Assembly (NCBI GenBank): GCA_003988855.1 | Contig: QYAI01000082.1 | Span: forward strand, 62,001-126,000 | DNA from: Arachnopeziza araneosa | Taxonomy: Eukaryota > Ascomycota > Leotiomycetes > Helotiales > Arachnopezizaceae | DNA: 64,000 bases | Direction: 5' to 3' | In this document: in pieces, positions 1 through 10,793 of the stretch | Position numbering within the stretch: the stretch's first letter is position 1 | Layout: every line of letters begins with the position of its first letter | Program-made: the position numbers and the translations under genes | The notes under the pieces: generated by a model | The model's database searches: none | The model's input: the letters and a program-made list of their open reading frames with translations, nothing else | Told to the model about the DNA's origin: nothing

Positions 1-941
1 AGTTGATCATCTTTAGATAGTCCCAACTGGGCTGGTATAGTATACAAGTTGATGAGAAAATATTCCCAAGTGCTCCGGAAGTTGAATGACCAGTCAGGAC
101 GACAGGATTGTCACTTTCATAGCATGATATAATTTTATATCGCTCTAGTTGATGCTTCCAGCTTTCTCGCAAGATATCACGGAACATGGAATGAAACTCA
201 ACGACTGCCATAAGGTCTTTTGTTGCGAGTCCAGAGTGTTTTGCAAGTTTTGCACATGCTATCGCAATAGCATGTGGTCCCGTATGCGGAGTTCCCAAAA
301 AGACAAGGGCAAATATTGAGTTGATCAAGTATTTCTGTTTCTCATTCCCATTGGCGTGAGCGAAGACGAGGGATTGTTTGATGAGAATTCCACCCAGACC
401 ATGACCAACAAGCATAAGCGGGCGAGTAGGGTTCTGAAATATGTTAAAATAGAACAAATAACTAGGTAGCCGCCGTTTAATAAAACTTCGATGTGCAATT
501 TATTAGGAATTGTATCTGGCACTGAATACTGACATCGTGACGAATAACAGAGAGCTCCTCGAAGAACTCAACAGCTTCATTTATGAACTTATCTTTCGAG
601 AAATTTCGTACAACATTCGAGTTCCAAATATATATCATTGTCCAGGCATTTGGTAGCCACTTTGGTAGAGAATTAGCGTCTTGGAGCCAAAGATGGCCGC
701 CTTGGCGACTTGGTTTTCTCCATGTATTAAGAGCATGCTCCCTTTTACCGAGGGGGTTCAAGCCGCGGACCGCAACAATACTATTTTATGTATTAGCACG
801 AGATTAAATGTTAAATCAAATCGACAGGGACTTTTAGACTTATTCTGTGTTCTAGGTAAGAAAGATTAATGTACTTACTCAATTTCTGGCGCAGAGTTTT
901 GGTCGACTCCTCTTCCCTCATACAAAATTTTGATCGGCTGG
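1..941 (-). CDS. Alpha/beta-hydrolase domain protein (DUF676/SERAC1-like), 3' end beyond window
   Basis: Three exons can be joined on the minus strand: about 941-879, 780-534 and 433-1, with introns at 781-878 and 434-533. All phases agree and no stop follows to the window edge. The first readable part gives PEIDIVAVRGLNPLG followed by NTW and a tryptophan-rich stretch, the usual opening of fungal DUF676-type hydrolase domains (normally VHGL...TW). The third exon has LVGHGLGGILIKQSL and then FLGTPHTGPHA, the nucleophile-elbow and GTPH motifs. The nucleophile position of GxSxG holds glycine (GHGLG), so hydrolase activity is doubtful. In fungi this domain often sits in front of NACHT/NB-ARC and repeat domains, but what follows lies outside the window. 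The start codon was not located; the 941 boundary is an apparent splice acceptor. Domain call fairly sure, gene ends not. Confidence 0.6.
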
Positions 942-2248
942 CTGAGTTAAAAATGGCTCACGTCTTCAGAGGAGAAATATTGCGTCTTGCGAAACACTTA
1001 CCATTTCCTGATCAAACGCAAAATGAAAGAACTGCAGAAAATCAAAAGCGAAGAAAAATCAATGATAAACAGACGTGGAGTACAGTACCCAACAGAGGTC
1101 GATTTGGGAAGATATAACATCCTTAGGATAACAAAGAGCACTTACATTCAGCGGTAAGCCGCAGGTCATGCAGGCAATGTTTCATTTCGACGCCTCGAAA
1201 CACCAAAAGCGCTTATCCGAAAGCTGTTCTCTTTCAAGGCAGAGTCCAACAGTCTCTGGACAGCTGACAAACTCTCAGATTGGAGAAGTCTCCATTGAGG
1301 ATGCCTGGTGGTTCAAGGGTCGGGCCGTTCCTGACCTATCCTACAGCGTTTCATTCGTTCTTTGATCCAACAGTCGGCTGAACTACGCCCGAAAATGCCG
1401 ACCCGAAGGCTTTCCCACAGCCATATGAGCTGGGTTTTCTTCAATTCTCAAGGGTATTTGCATAGCCTTACTGGTGACGACCAATTCTCAGCCGGAAAAT
1501 ATCACTATGGAGAGCGGTATACTTAAGAGTTGGTTAGTCAGTCGCGATTGCTGCCGCTTTCAAGTGCGATGAGGGTGGATTAAAAGAATAAGTGCTGGTC
1601 ACAATGGCACAATACTAGAGGGTATTGAATTGCCTAAGTAACGGTAGAGAGTGTCTTGGGAGCCAATAATAAGAACGCCTAAAATAGGACTAGTCTGGTA
1701 ATAAAATTGAAAAAGAACCAGAGAAGAATACAGGAATGCGTTGGCATCAAGGAAATAGGAGAAGGTCGGACATGTGCTGAGAAGTATCAACAGGTTGGGG
1801 TTTTGAACCATGTCAAGTCAAACTTCTCTCGAGTGTAGCATGAGTTTGTCGATTATGACAAGTAGCGGTCTTCCAATTTCCTAGCCACAAAATCAATACG
1901 GTTAGGGATTCTCTAATAGAGATCCTTCTACACATTTTGCCTCTCTGAATCCAACCTTCAAACCGGCCCCAATTTTGCCTCCCAGTGTGCAAATGTCATG
2001 CCACGGTCAGCCTACTCGGCAGTTCTCGATGTGTTTGATGTATTCTTTGAAGGCATCAGAGTAACTGGCTTGGTGGGCATTTTGACCCAATTCTGCTCTC
2101 CTAGTTAAGTTCTCAGATGATGCAGAAGTGCGTTCAGCACCAACATCTTAGCATCGGTGAGCAAAGGTGGTGCAGAATTTAAATGAATTGATGCTGGTTG
2201 CAACTCTTTTTCAACCATCGCAAAGTCAAAACCTTCTTGAATGGCATA
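942..2248. other. Intergenic / 5' region without recognisable gene
   Basis: The right part should hold the 3' flank of TIM21 and the left part the 5' exons or promoter of the hydrolase-domain gene. Several 60-80 codon open frames exist on both strands, but none carries a recognisable motif or joins to a neighbour by good splice sites. No RNA gene or repeat was seen. Confidence 0.4.
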
Positions 2249-3084
2249 TCATCGCCAAGACACTCCAAAAAGCTTTGTCTTGCTTTTTCTAGAATTTTGT
2301 GGGTTCGCATCTGCGTTCTCCAAGTATATTCGCTGCTTCCCCATTACCTCCAGCGACAAATATTTGTAAACAAATTCGTTCTCGGAAGAGCTTTTGGTCA
2401 TATGCAGGTTGACCACTCCTCTATTCAGAGGGCCTTCCACCTGTGAGAAGTTAGCCATGCTAAATGTAACCGGCGGTGGAAGGATTACATTGAAATGCAT
2501 TATTAAATGTTCGATTCCGTATTGATCAGTCTTAATAGTCGAACTATGGAAGTCAGCAGACTTCTAAGTATAACAGAACAGAAAGAAACTAACGCAATAG
2601 GTCTCGCCCTCCGCCACCTGTTGAAAGTCGGCTCGCCAAACGCAGTAATCTTCTTACTATCTCCCAGAATCTCCGTACATCTGGAGTCTTTCCTCACCTG
2701 ATCGAATGCTCTATTGAAATGTGCCGTTTTACTGTCCAGAGAAAAAACTTCGGCGTACATTACATATGCCACTCCGCCCTGTCTTCAATCAGCATGCTTC
2801 CTAAAATGTTGTTCCGGATGACTGACAGTCAGGATTGCTCCAAGAATTATGAAGCTAAAATTGAAAGTTTGTTGTGTGGTTCTTGCGACCTTTTCCTTGC
2901 CCGAGAGCTCTCCCCAGGGAATTCTTCCATCGTCATTGAATGGCGTCACGACTCTCCTCCTTGGTTGTGACGTTGAACTGGTGGTTCCTAGACCGGTATG
3001 CGTCGCGTAGAGCCTGGAAAGAATTAATGGGCGGAGTGTTGCGGGGCATCCCGAAAGGATTAGAGGTTTGGTTAGCAGATTCAT
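2249..3084 (-). CDS. TIM21: Mitochondrial import inner membrane translocase subunit Tim21
   Basis: Four exons (3084-2827, 2778-2594, 2543-2489, 2440-2249) with introns of 48, 50 and 48 bp give a 229-aa protein. Tim21 is a subunit of the TIM23 presequence translocase of the inner mitochondrial membrane; its intermembrane-space domain contacts Tom22 and links the complex to respiratory supercomplexes. The N terminus is basic and hydroxylated, as expected of a presequence. Family motifs follow in order: THTGLGTT, VTPFNDDGRIPWGEL, a single membrane span at about residues 77-99 (LTGGVAYVMYAEVF), SKTAHFNRA, GDSKKI, WRRARPIAS, HFNVEGPLN and QRIYLENAD. The joins restore these motifs exactly, which fixes the intron borders. 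The length fits the family. It is divergent from GLO3 with about 330 bp between start codons. Confidence 0.95.
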
Positions 3085-3411
3085 ACTGGAGCAGGTTGGG
3101 TTCAGAGTTGAATTCCTAAAGCTCGATGGACTTTTCGACCCTCAAGAAGCTGCTGTGGGGAAATACGCTACGACAGTTTAGGTCAAGTTCAATACGACGC
3201 GGTATTTGCGTCCGATCATAAGCGAGCACGTGATAGATTGGACACGATTACTGCTTTGCTGCCTGAGGTGATAACTTAATGATCAAGGCCTTACCTAATC
3301 GCAATGTGTCCCGCCGCCCTCCACACAATTTACATTTGAACACCCCAAAGGAGCATCGCATTATTCATTCCCTCCCTCTACTGTCCTCGACTTGTGCTAT
3401 CGAACCCGAAG
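3085..3411. promoter_or_regulatory. Bidirectional promoter region TIM21/GLO3
   Basis: The 327 bp between the two start codons must hold both promoters. A CACGTGA element lies at 3227-3233. A pyrimidine-rich stretch (about 3365-3390) precedes the GLO3 start. No clear TATA box was assigned. Confidence 0.5.
3227..3233 (+). promoter_or_regulatory. CACGTGA box, TIM21/GLO3 promoter
   Basis: E-box core CACGTG with a trailing A, 185 bp before the GLO3 start and 143 bp before the TIM21 start. Confidence 0.45.
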
Positions 3412-5092
3412 ATGTCAGAACCCCAAGGTCCAAATCGACCCGAGTCAGAGGTTGAAAATGCTTCAAGAACTGAAATCCAAAAAATATTGGAGAAGCTGAA
3501 AAAAGAACCCGCCAACAAGGTAACCAAGGCATATGGATCCATTAGTCTGCACTGCTGACAACTCCAAAATCAGATATGTTTTGACTGTGGGCAGAAGAAT
3601 CCGACATGGACATCGGTCAGCTTTGGCGTATTTATCTGTATCGATTGCTCCTCAAACCACCGTAGACTGGGATCTACAATCTCGTTTATACGATCTACAA
3701 ATCTCGATGGTTGGTGTTATTCCTCTATACAGAAACATTGGACTGACTAGATATCTAGAATATAGACGATATCAACTTCGGAGGATGAAACGTGGCGGTA
3801 ACGAAGCATTTACTAAATACTTAAGAGAGAATAACGGGACCGCCGTATTAAATAGCAAAGATCCAGACGTTAAGTATACAAAAAAAGTTTCCGAAGATTA
3901 TAAAGCCGCCCTTACAGAGCTCGAGGTCGAAGATGCCAAGCAGTGAGTAATGAAAAACAAGGCATAATATCAACTGAATTCATGGCCAAATAGATTCCCA
4001 GAACAAGTTGTCGTTACGGATGCCTCTGGAGAAGGATCTACGAAGGGAACTACAACTCCAGCGGGAGAACCAGATTATTCTCTCTACTTGAACCATGATA
4101 AGCCTTTGATCAAGCAACCACGAACCGCTACCCCTCCTGCAGTTGGTCGAACGCCATCCCCATTCTTGAACACTGCAAACGGCAATGGTCCTGCTGCAGC
4201 TATTGCAAGAACAGGTTCGCCACTTGTCAATTCGGAAGGGGCACGTACAGCACCAGCTAGTCGTACCACAACATCCGCAGCCCTGCGCAAGTCATCTGCG
4301 ATTGGATCAGGTCCTCGAAAAGCGAATGTCTTGGGCGCTAAAAAAACGAAACTGGGCGCAAAGAAGCTTACGGGAGATGTTATTGACTTTGATGCAGCCG
4401 AAAAGAAAGCGAAGGAAGAGGCTGAACGGATAGAGAAACTTGGCTATGATCCTGATGCTGAAGTTGAAACGAAATCTACGGCCACAAAGGCGGCAGAACT
4501 GCCAAGCATCGTGTCTCCCACTCCAATCAGCCCTTCGAGAAGTTCTACACAGGGGAGAGAACGTACAAATAGCGAGATGGAGCGATTGGGCATGGGAATG
4601 GGACGGCTAGGGTTTGGACAAGTTGGTGGAAGCAAACCAGTTGCTGGAGCCAAGAAAATGGGTGGATTTGGCTCTGTGAGGTCTAGCAAAGCTGCTCAAG
4701 AGGGTACGAAGGCGATGTTCACGATTGAAACATAAACTGACTCTGCTGCAGCAGAAGAAGAGAAATATGCTCGTCAAAAATTCGGCACCCAAAAAGGCAT
4801 TTCATCCGACGAATTCTTCGGCAAAGGAGATTTTGATCCAAATGCTAAATCCGAAGCTAAAACACGCCTCCAAGGCTTTGAAGGCGCTTCAGCTATTTCA
4901 TCAAACGCCTACTTTGGCCGTCCTGAAGAAGAAGCTGGAGGTGAGGAATATGGTGATCTAGAAACTGCTGCCAAAGACTTTGTACGCAGATTTGGAGTTA
5001 CAGCTGGGGACGATTTGGAGAATTTAACTCAAGTTTTAGGTGAAGGAGCGACCCGATTGCAAGGTGCCATCAGAAATTATTTGAACGGTTAG
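3412..5092 (+). CDS. GLO3: ADP-ribosylation factor GTPase-activating protein, Glo3 type
   Basis: Five exons (3412-3519, 3574-3709, 3759-3942, 3994-4703, 4752-5092) give 492 aa. ArfGAPs of the Glo3/ARFGAP2-3 group stimulate GTP hydrolysis by Arf1 and act on COPI vesicles in Golgi-to-ER retrograde transport. The N-terminal zinc finger is complete (C38-x2-C41-x16-C58-x2-C61) and is followed by SSNHRRLG and [10 protein letters not shown], which holds the catalytic arginine, and [13 protein letters not shown]. The middle is low complexity, rich in Ser/Thr/Pro/Ala, with LGAKK repeats. The C-terminal Glo3-specific part is recognisable: [41 protein letters not shown], and a terminal helix ending GAIRNYLNG. 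The ATG is the first in a good context and opens the conserved N-terminal helix. All five exons are needed to keep these motifs in frame. Confidence 0.93.
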
Positions 5093-6032
5093 TCGGGATG
5101 CTTAATCTGGAAACCATTCAAGGTACAGAAAGGACAAGTTCTGGCGAGATGGTCATAACCTGGCGCTCCGGTGACAGATTGGGTGTTGATACAGAATACA
5201 AGACTGTGTAGTAGCCATGCTAATTCCTGTTAACTCACTTGCTACACATATTATGGTTATCAATTGATTCATATCAATGTATCAAATTGCAAATTTTCAG
5301 CTAATTCCGTGATGTGAAGCATTGCCCAAAACTTAGTGCCTCCAATCAATCCCACGAAAGGCGTTCCAGAATGTCTGGCGCTTCAAGTTGAGTTGCGCTT
5401 AAATATTTTCCCAAAGGAGTTATTGCTTCTATTTTCACCCTTCTAATAGCCGCTATTGATACCACAACCAAAAATGAAGCCATCCTCAGAGGTCAAACGC
5501 CGGGAACCGTTTCAGGGTTCTGTTCCAAACATCAGTTAGTGGTTGTCGCTTGTTTGCAATCCCTGAAACTCAGCGGCAAGTTGACGCTGGCAAGCCTGTT
5601 TCTCGCTTGACCACGATCGACACAACACCTGCCAACTTGCCCCAGAACATGACGTATTGCGACCCCGAAAGAGATTTCGATATTCATCAATGCTGGCAAT
5701 ATATCGGGGCTGTGAATTCAAGGCTATCCAGTCAGAACGATGAATGTCACTTTACAGAAGGTGAATCAGGGCAAGTATCCTGGTAACAGTGTGATCTTTC
5801 CTTTGTTTGTTGGCGGTTTTGCAATGATGTCGGTGTGAGACATGCTGATTTGCGAGGTTTCTATTACTCCGGAAGAATTTCTCTGGGGATTCATATTCAC
5901 TGGATCTCCTCGTTTGATCCCTCTTTCTCTGTTTACGAGCGTAATTTGACATCAGCTGTACCCAAAGCTCACCACTTATTCTTTAGGTTGAGGAAATTTC
6001 AACGTTGCCAATCTCTAAAACGACCACTAAAG
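5093..6032. other. Intergenic region upstream of the SUR7-like gene
   Basis: About 940 bp containing the GLO3 3' flank and the promoter/5' UTR of the following plus-strand gene. Open frames of up to 120 codons occur but show no motif. The stretch just before 6033 is pyrimidine-rich, as in a fungal 5' leader. Confidence 0.4.
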
Positions 6033-7117
6033 ATGCGTGTCTCCGCCCTTCTGCCTCTAGCTTGCGCCATTGCAGGTTTCGTGCTTTCTATGCTCTGTCT
6101 CTTCGCTGGAAGTAAGCCTGGCTTCATGGAAGATTACCATATCGTTACTGTATGCCCATTCTGTCTCGTTCTCCCTCAGCCACAACTGATATTTTCCAGC
6201 TGAACACCTCCACACTCGGCCACGACCTAATTCCGACACCTACCACTTCAAGCGGCTCTACACCAACATCGCTTGGTAGCTACTTTAGCAGCCTCGTACA
6301 CAATCTCACTAGTTCTGTGGAGGGCGAACTTACCAGTATAGCCAATGACATCGAGGGACATGTGGCAGATGAACTGGCTAGTAAGCTAGGCATTCATCAG
6401 TGGTATAGCTGGCATATCTTGGATCTTTGCGAGGGATACTATGAGCCGAATGCGACTTCTAAGGGAGCACACTACAATGTCACTAGTTGCACAAATAAAA
6501 CGGCCATGTGTAAGTTTTTAGCCTGATAGAGTTGAAGTAGCTACGACTTACAGTATCAAACAGACCACTTTACAGTCCAAAATACTATTAACTCCGAACT
6601 CGAAAACGGACCCCTTCACTTGAACGTATCATTCATCAATTGGCCTACTGATATTCAAGATAGTCTGAATGCAATATCCGGTGTTTTGGATGCTCTTTTC
6701 GTTTTCTATGTCATCGGCATAACTGCTGCCGGTCTCTGCATCTTAACCTCTATCATTGCTTTCTTCCTGCACGGAAGTCGACTGGTCTCCTCCGGCAATT
6801 GGGGACTAGCAGTCCTCTCTTTCCTCTGCTTGCTTATCGCTAGTATCATGATCACAATCGCACAAGCGAAGATTAGCCATGAAGTTAATAAGTATGGGCA
6901 CGACGTGGGACTTTTCGCTTACAAGGGATTGAAGTATTTGGCCCTCACATGGAGCTCAGTCGGAGTGATGTTCTTGGCTACTCTAGCCTGGTGTATTGAG
7001 TTTGCCGTTGGAAGACGAAATAGAGGAAGGGAATACACGGAAAAGCCTCAACGAAGAGGTTGGGGTTGGTCGAGAAGACGTAGTGATGAGGCACATTTGA
7101 GAAGGAGTGGAGTTTAA
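6033..7117 (+). CDS. SUR7/PalI-family plasma-membrane protein
   Basis: Three exons (6033-6149, 6200-6509, 6576-7117) give 322 aa. The SUR7/PalI family comprises four-span proteins of the plasma membrane, found in eisosome-associated cortical patches (Sur7) or in ambient-pH sensing (PalI/Rim9). The first membrane segment lies at residues 5-27. A long extracellular loop follows, with several N-glycosylation sites, an SLG..FSSLVHNLTSSVEGEL-type helix and the cysteine pair context LCEGYY...SCTNKT typical of the family. Three more hydrophobic spans occupy the last third, ending in a short Arg/Trp-rich cytoplasmic tail with WGWSRRRS. The first intron removes an in-frame stop and the second restores the AMFQNTINSELENG join. 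Which member (Sur7, Fmp45 or PalI-like) cannot be decided from sequence alone. Confidence 0.85.
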
Positions 7118-7336
7118 GAAGACGATCTCCGGAGATAATTGAGGTACGCACACGATGGACCAACACGATGAAGAAAACACGGTGAAATAGCATTGGAGAT
7201 ACGGTGGGGGTAATTTTGGATTTCCCTGGCGAATTGGTTTTACATCATTGAACAACACTACAACGATCTAGTCTGGACACAGAAGATACCCCCAATAATT
7301 CGAAAATGTAAATTAGTATACAAGTAAATAGCAACC

Positions 7337-7779
7337 TTAGATACAAGCAACATCAACTGTCAGCATAGTTCCAGGACCGAAAACCAGATCCAAACAGATC
7401 ATGTGATCTTGGATGCTCCTTCTGGTTCGTCTGATCTGGCCCGCAATGGATTTGCATTTAAGCTTATCTGGAATCTGGAATCCCTGTACAGCTGAAATTG
7501 TTGTGTGCACAATATCCATGACGCGCTGAAAAAAAAACCCGACAAAATGCTTTATCAGTGCGTAGCGGATGTACTGTAGTTTCCATCTTGCGTCTCTTTG
7601 TGCATCGAGGAAGCCCATCATGTTTACGAACTCACCTCCTCAATTCGCTCCCGCAGAATAGCTGAACCTTCCAGCTCGAGCCTCAAAGCAAGGTAGGGAC
7701 GACCAGCCTGCTTGGCGCTGGCGCGTTTGTTTAGTTTCTTGCTTTCCAATCTCCCTTCACCTTCTTCCAAGCCTCCTCG
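7337..7779 (-). CDS. Small hypothetical protein, C-terminal two exons; start not found
   Basis: Two open segments, 7779-7636 and 7525-7337, join across a 110-bp intron (GTGAGT ... CTGAT ... TTTTTTTTCAG, 7526-7635) to give 110 residues ending in TAA. The joined peptide reads like a real protein: a basic start (ESKKLNKRASAKQAGRP), then an amphipathic stretch (LRLELEGSAILRERIEERVMDIVHTTI) and a basic tail. I do not recognise the family. No ATG lies in the first segment, and a TAG closes the frame directly upstream at an apparent AG acceptor, so at least one more 5' exon would have to overlap the 5' part of PNS1 on the opposite strand. It could also be an antisense transcript or a decayed gene. 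Function unknown. Confidence 0.4.
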
Positions 7780-7852
7780 CTAGCATTTCTCACCTTGAAC
7801 ATCCTTCCATCAATACCTATCAATCGCATTGTGTTCACGGCAGCATCTATCA

Positions 7853-9582
7853 ATGGCGTACAACCAGCCCTCGCACGGCGGTGCTGCAGACTCGTACTAT
7901 CAAGAAGGCCAGCAGGACATTTCGATGCAGCAACCATATCAACAGCCTGGTCCAGGCCCTCAATACCAGCAACAAAACCAATACACGCCTCCAACGGGTC
8001 CTCCTCAGCAGCAATATGCGCAACAACCTCCCCAATATGATGATGGCAAAGGCCATGACTACACAGACGGAGCAAACGCTGGTTTTCAAAAGACGTTCAA
8101 ACTCGACAAGCCGAAATATAATGATATCTGGGCGGCTATCTTGTTCATACTTACATGCGGGGGTTTCGTGGCTGTAAGTGTATTGAGTTTGCATGGGTAT
8201 GCGAGTAGTTCTCAGGGAGGAGGAATATATGGCAGCACGAACACTGTTTCATTGAATACCAACACGGTTGTATTATTGTGGGTCTAAAGTCACGCCATTC
8301 GGAGATTCGTTGCTAATGATGATGGCAGTGCGTTTGTCCTCGCAGTTGCGTTTGTTGTCTCCTTGGCTTATTTCTGGGTGATACGTGCGTTTACAAAACA
8401 GTGAGTTATGCTTGGTTTCTTCCAAATTGGAGCACCATTAACCGGGCATACAGAGCTATCTGGATTACGGGTATTCTCCAAATTGTCTTCGGTATTGGAA
8501 CAGCCATCCTCTATCTCGCTCGTCATTGGTATAGCGCAGGTATTGTTTACCTCATATTTTCGGCATTCTACATCATTTGCTTCATTAGCTGGATTCCTCG
8601 AATTCCATTCTCAGTCTTGATGTTACAAACGGTCATTGATGTGTCGAAGAATTATGGCCATATCTTTATTGTCTCGCTTCTAGGGGGTTTTACTGCCACT
8701 GCTTTCGCAGCTTACTTCTCAATCACTATGGTGGCTGTATATGCGAAATACTACCCCGGAAGCCCAGGCTGCGATGCCAGTGGGGGATCATGTAGCCAAG
8801 CAAAAGTTATTGGCCTTCTAGTTTTCATCACGTTTGCCGGATACTGGATTACCGAAGTCATCAAAAACGTCATCCACGTCTCCATTTCTGGTGTCTACGG
8901 ATCGTGGTATTTTTGTTCGCAGAAGCCTGGTGGTTTCCCTAGCGGTGCCACTCGGGGTGCGTTTAAACGCGCGATGACTTACTCTTTCGGAAGCATCAGC
9001 TTCGGATCTCTTCTTGTAGCAATCATCCAGCTCCTTCGACAAGCATGCTCGATCGCTCAGCAAAACGAGGCTGCTCAAGGAAATATCTTGGGCGCGGTCT
9101 TCTTCTGCTGTTTACAATGCTTCATCGGCCTACTGGACTGGGCTATTCAGTTCATAAACGAGTACGCTTTCACTTACATCGCACTATATGGAAAAGCGTA
9201 CATTCCCGCAGCTAAATCGACCTGGACTATGATGAAAGACCGCGGTGTCGATGCTCTAGTAAACGAGTGCCTCATTAACCCGGTTCTCACTATGGGCGCT
9301 GTCTTTGTCGCTTACCTTTCGTCTCTTCTTGCATACTTGTACATCACCTTCACGAAACCAGATTATAATGAAGGGAATGCCTTTACGGCTGTGGTGATGG
9401 CATTTGCGTTCTTGATCGGCCTGCAAATTTGCAATATCTTCCTTGTACCCATCAAGAGTGGTGTTGCTACTTTCTTTGTCGCTATGGCTTTTGATCCCCA
9501 AATCTTAATGCAAGAATTCCCGGATCTATGGCAGAGAATGGTGGCAGTTTATCCGCATATCCAGACAGCTGTGCATGCTTGA
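7853..9582 (+). CDS. PNS1: Choline transporter-like protein Pns1
   Basis: Three exons (7853-8277, 8329-8400, 8454-9582) give 541 aa. Pns1 belongs to the CTL/SLC44 family of multi-span plasma-membrane proteins; a transport role in fungi is presumed rather than proven. The N terminus is a cytoplasmic, Gln/Pro/Tyr-rich tail (about 80 residues), as in other fungal Pns1 proteins, followed by FKLDKPKYNDIWAAILFI, the family's entry into the first span. About ten hydrophobic segments follow. Family signatures include TKQ.IWITGIL, FISWIPRIPFS.LML, GLLDWAIQFINEYAFTYIALYG and the C-terminal VDALVNECLINPVL. The middle exon is only 72 nt and encodes a membrane span. The first intron removes an early stop, and both joins preserve hydrophobic continuity. 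Length agrees with the family (about 540 aa). Confidence 0.93.
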
Positions 9583-10793
9583 AGGAATAAACGAGGGGGA
9601 TATAGGAAAACGAGTTTGAAAGGGAGAGTTAATGGAATGGAGCTGTATTAATCATGTGGAAATATCTCTCGTTGGCTAACTGTAAACGGTCAAAATAAAA
9701 TGGATGAGTGGATTGTATAGGACATGTTCAAACCAAGGTTGGAGGGAGGAAAAAGCCGAAGATACCCTCAGGCGTTACGGCGAAGTCCCACGGTTGTTTT
9801 AGCAACTCTCAGAAGAGGTTTGAGCCTCTTGTTTAGAACTCGATGATCACTTAATAATTAGTAATGAAACTCATCCTTCGCCCTTCTTCCTATTATTTTC
9901 CTCACTTCCCTTAATTCCGTGAATAGGCAGTCACGAGTATAAATTACTCTAAAGATGGTATTCTCTGCATCTATGTTTCGCCTGCAAGTAATCTCAGTTG
10001 GTTTATAGCTAATACATCAGATTTAGTAGCAGCATAAAATTTTAATAGAAGTGTAAAGTCCTAAGGCCAATTTCACAACTCACGTACTCTAATTCACGAA
10101 GAATCAGAATAGTCTCCTTATGTTCTCTCTTATGAAAGGTGCTGAGAATGGGTGCTATTAGCATATGGAGAAGACCTGATAGTGTAAGCCAGCAGGTCCT
10201 AGTCGCTTCACGCTTGTTGCCTACATTGATCCTTGAGCCTCACTATGGGGATTTAAACGGTATCAACGAAGCAGCATCTGCGGCGCGAGAATAAAACAAT
10301 CAGCGTCGTAGCTGCATGATTGAGTTTTTATATTTTCGGCTATCGCAGCGTATGTGTATATGCCTTTCTCTCTCTCCGATAGCTTCTTAAACTATCAATT
10401 CATAGTCAGTGATATGGGAGTAAGGTTTTTGGATTCGATAGATGTTATTAATACAGATGTACCTAGGTTCATCTGAAGAATAGGTAAATGATACTACTCT
10501 TGACATGATATAATATTTAAAATGACTGAAGCAAGAGGTTGTTACATTACTTCCCTTGGTCGAAACTATTTTTAAAACAAGCTGCTAGAAGACCGCGACC
10601 AAAAATAAATCGGAAGCTCAGAAATCCAAGACTAGTTTTGCTGTAGCAGAAAAAGCGAAGTGAAGTTTATCTCTTTTATTCTTGACATGTATATCTACAT
10701 AAACGATCCAATGAAGAAGTCAAAGAAATCACGCAGCCTTTGTCTCAACAACGCCTTCAATGCCCCGAATGTTGATCTTATAACATCAAGTCA
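9583..10793. other. AT-rich intergenic region
   Basis: About 1.2 kb between the 3' ends of PNS1 (plus) and the NACHT-ankyrin gene (minus), so it should hold two 3' UTRs. It is AT-rich with many stop codons in all frames. I see no gene, tRNA or clear repeat. Confidence 0.5.

Noticed and set aside
7850..8194. Long minus-strand frames opposite the PNS1 N terminus
   Set aside because: Shadow of the Gln-rich coding sequence; composition explained by the antisense of PNS1.
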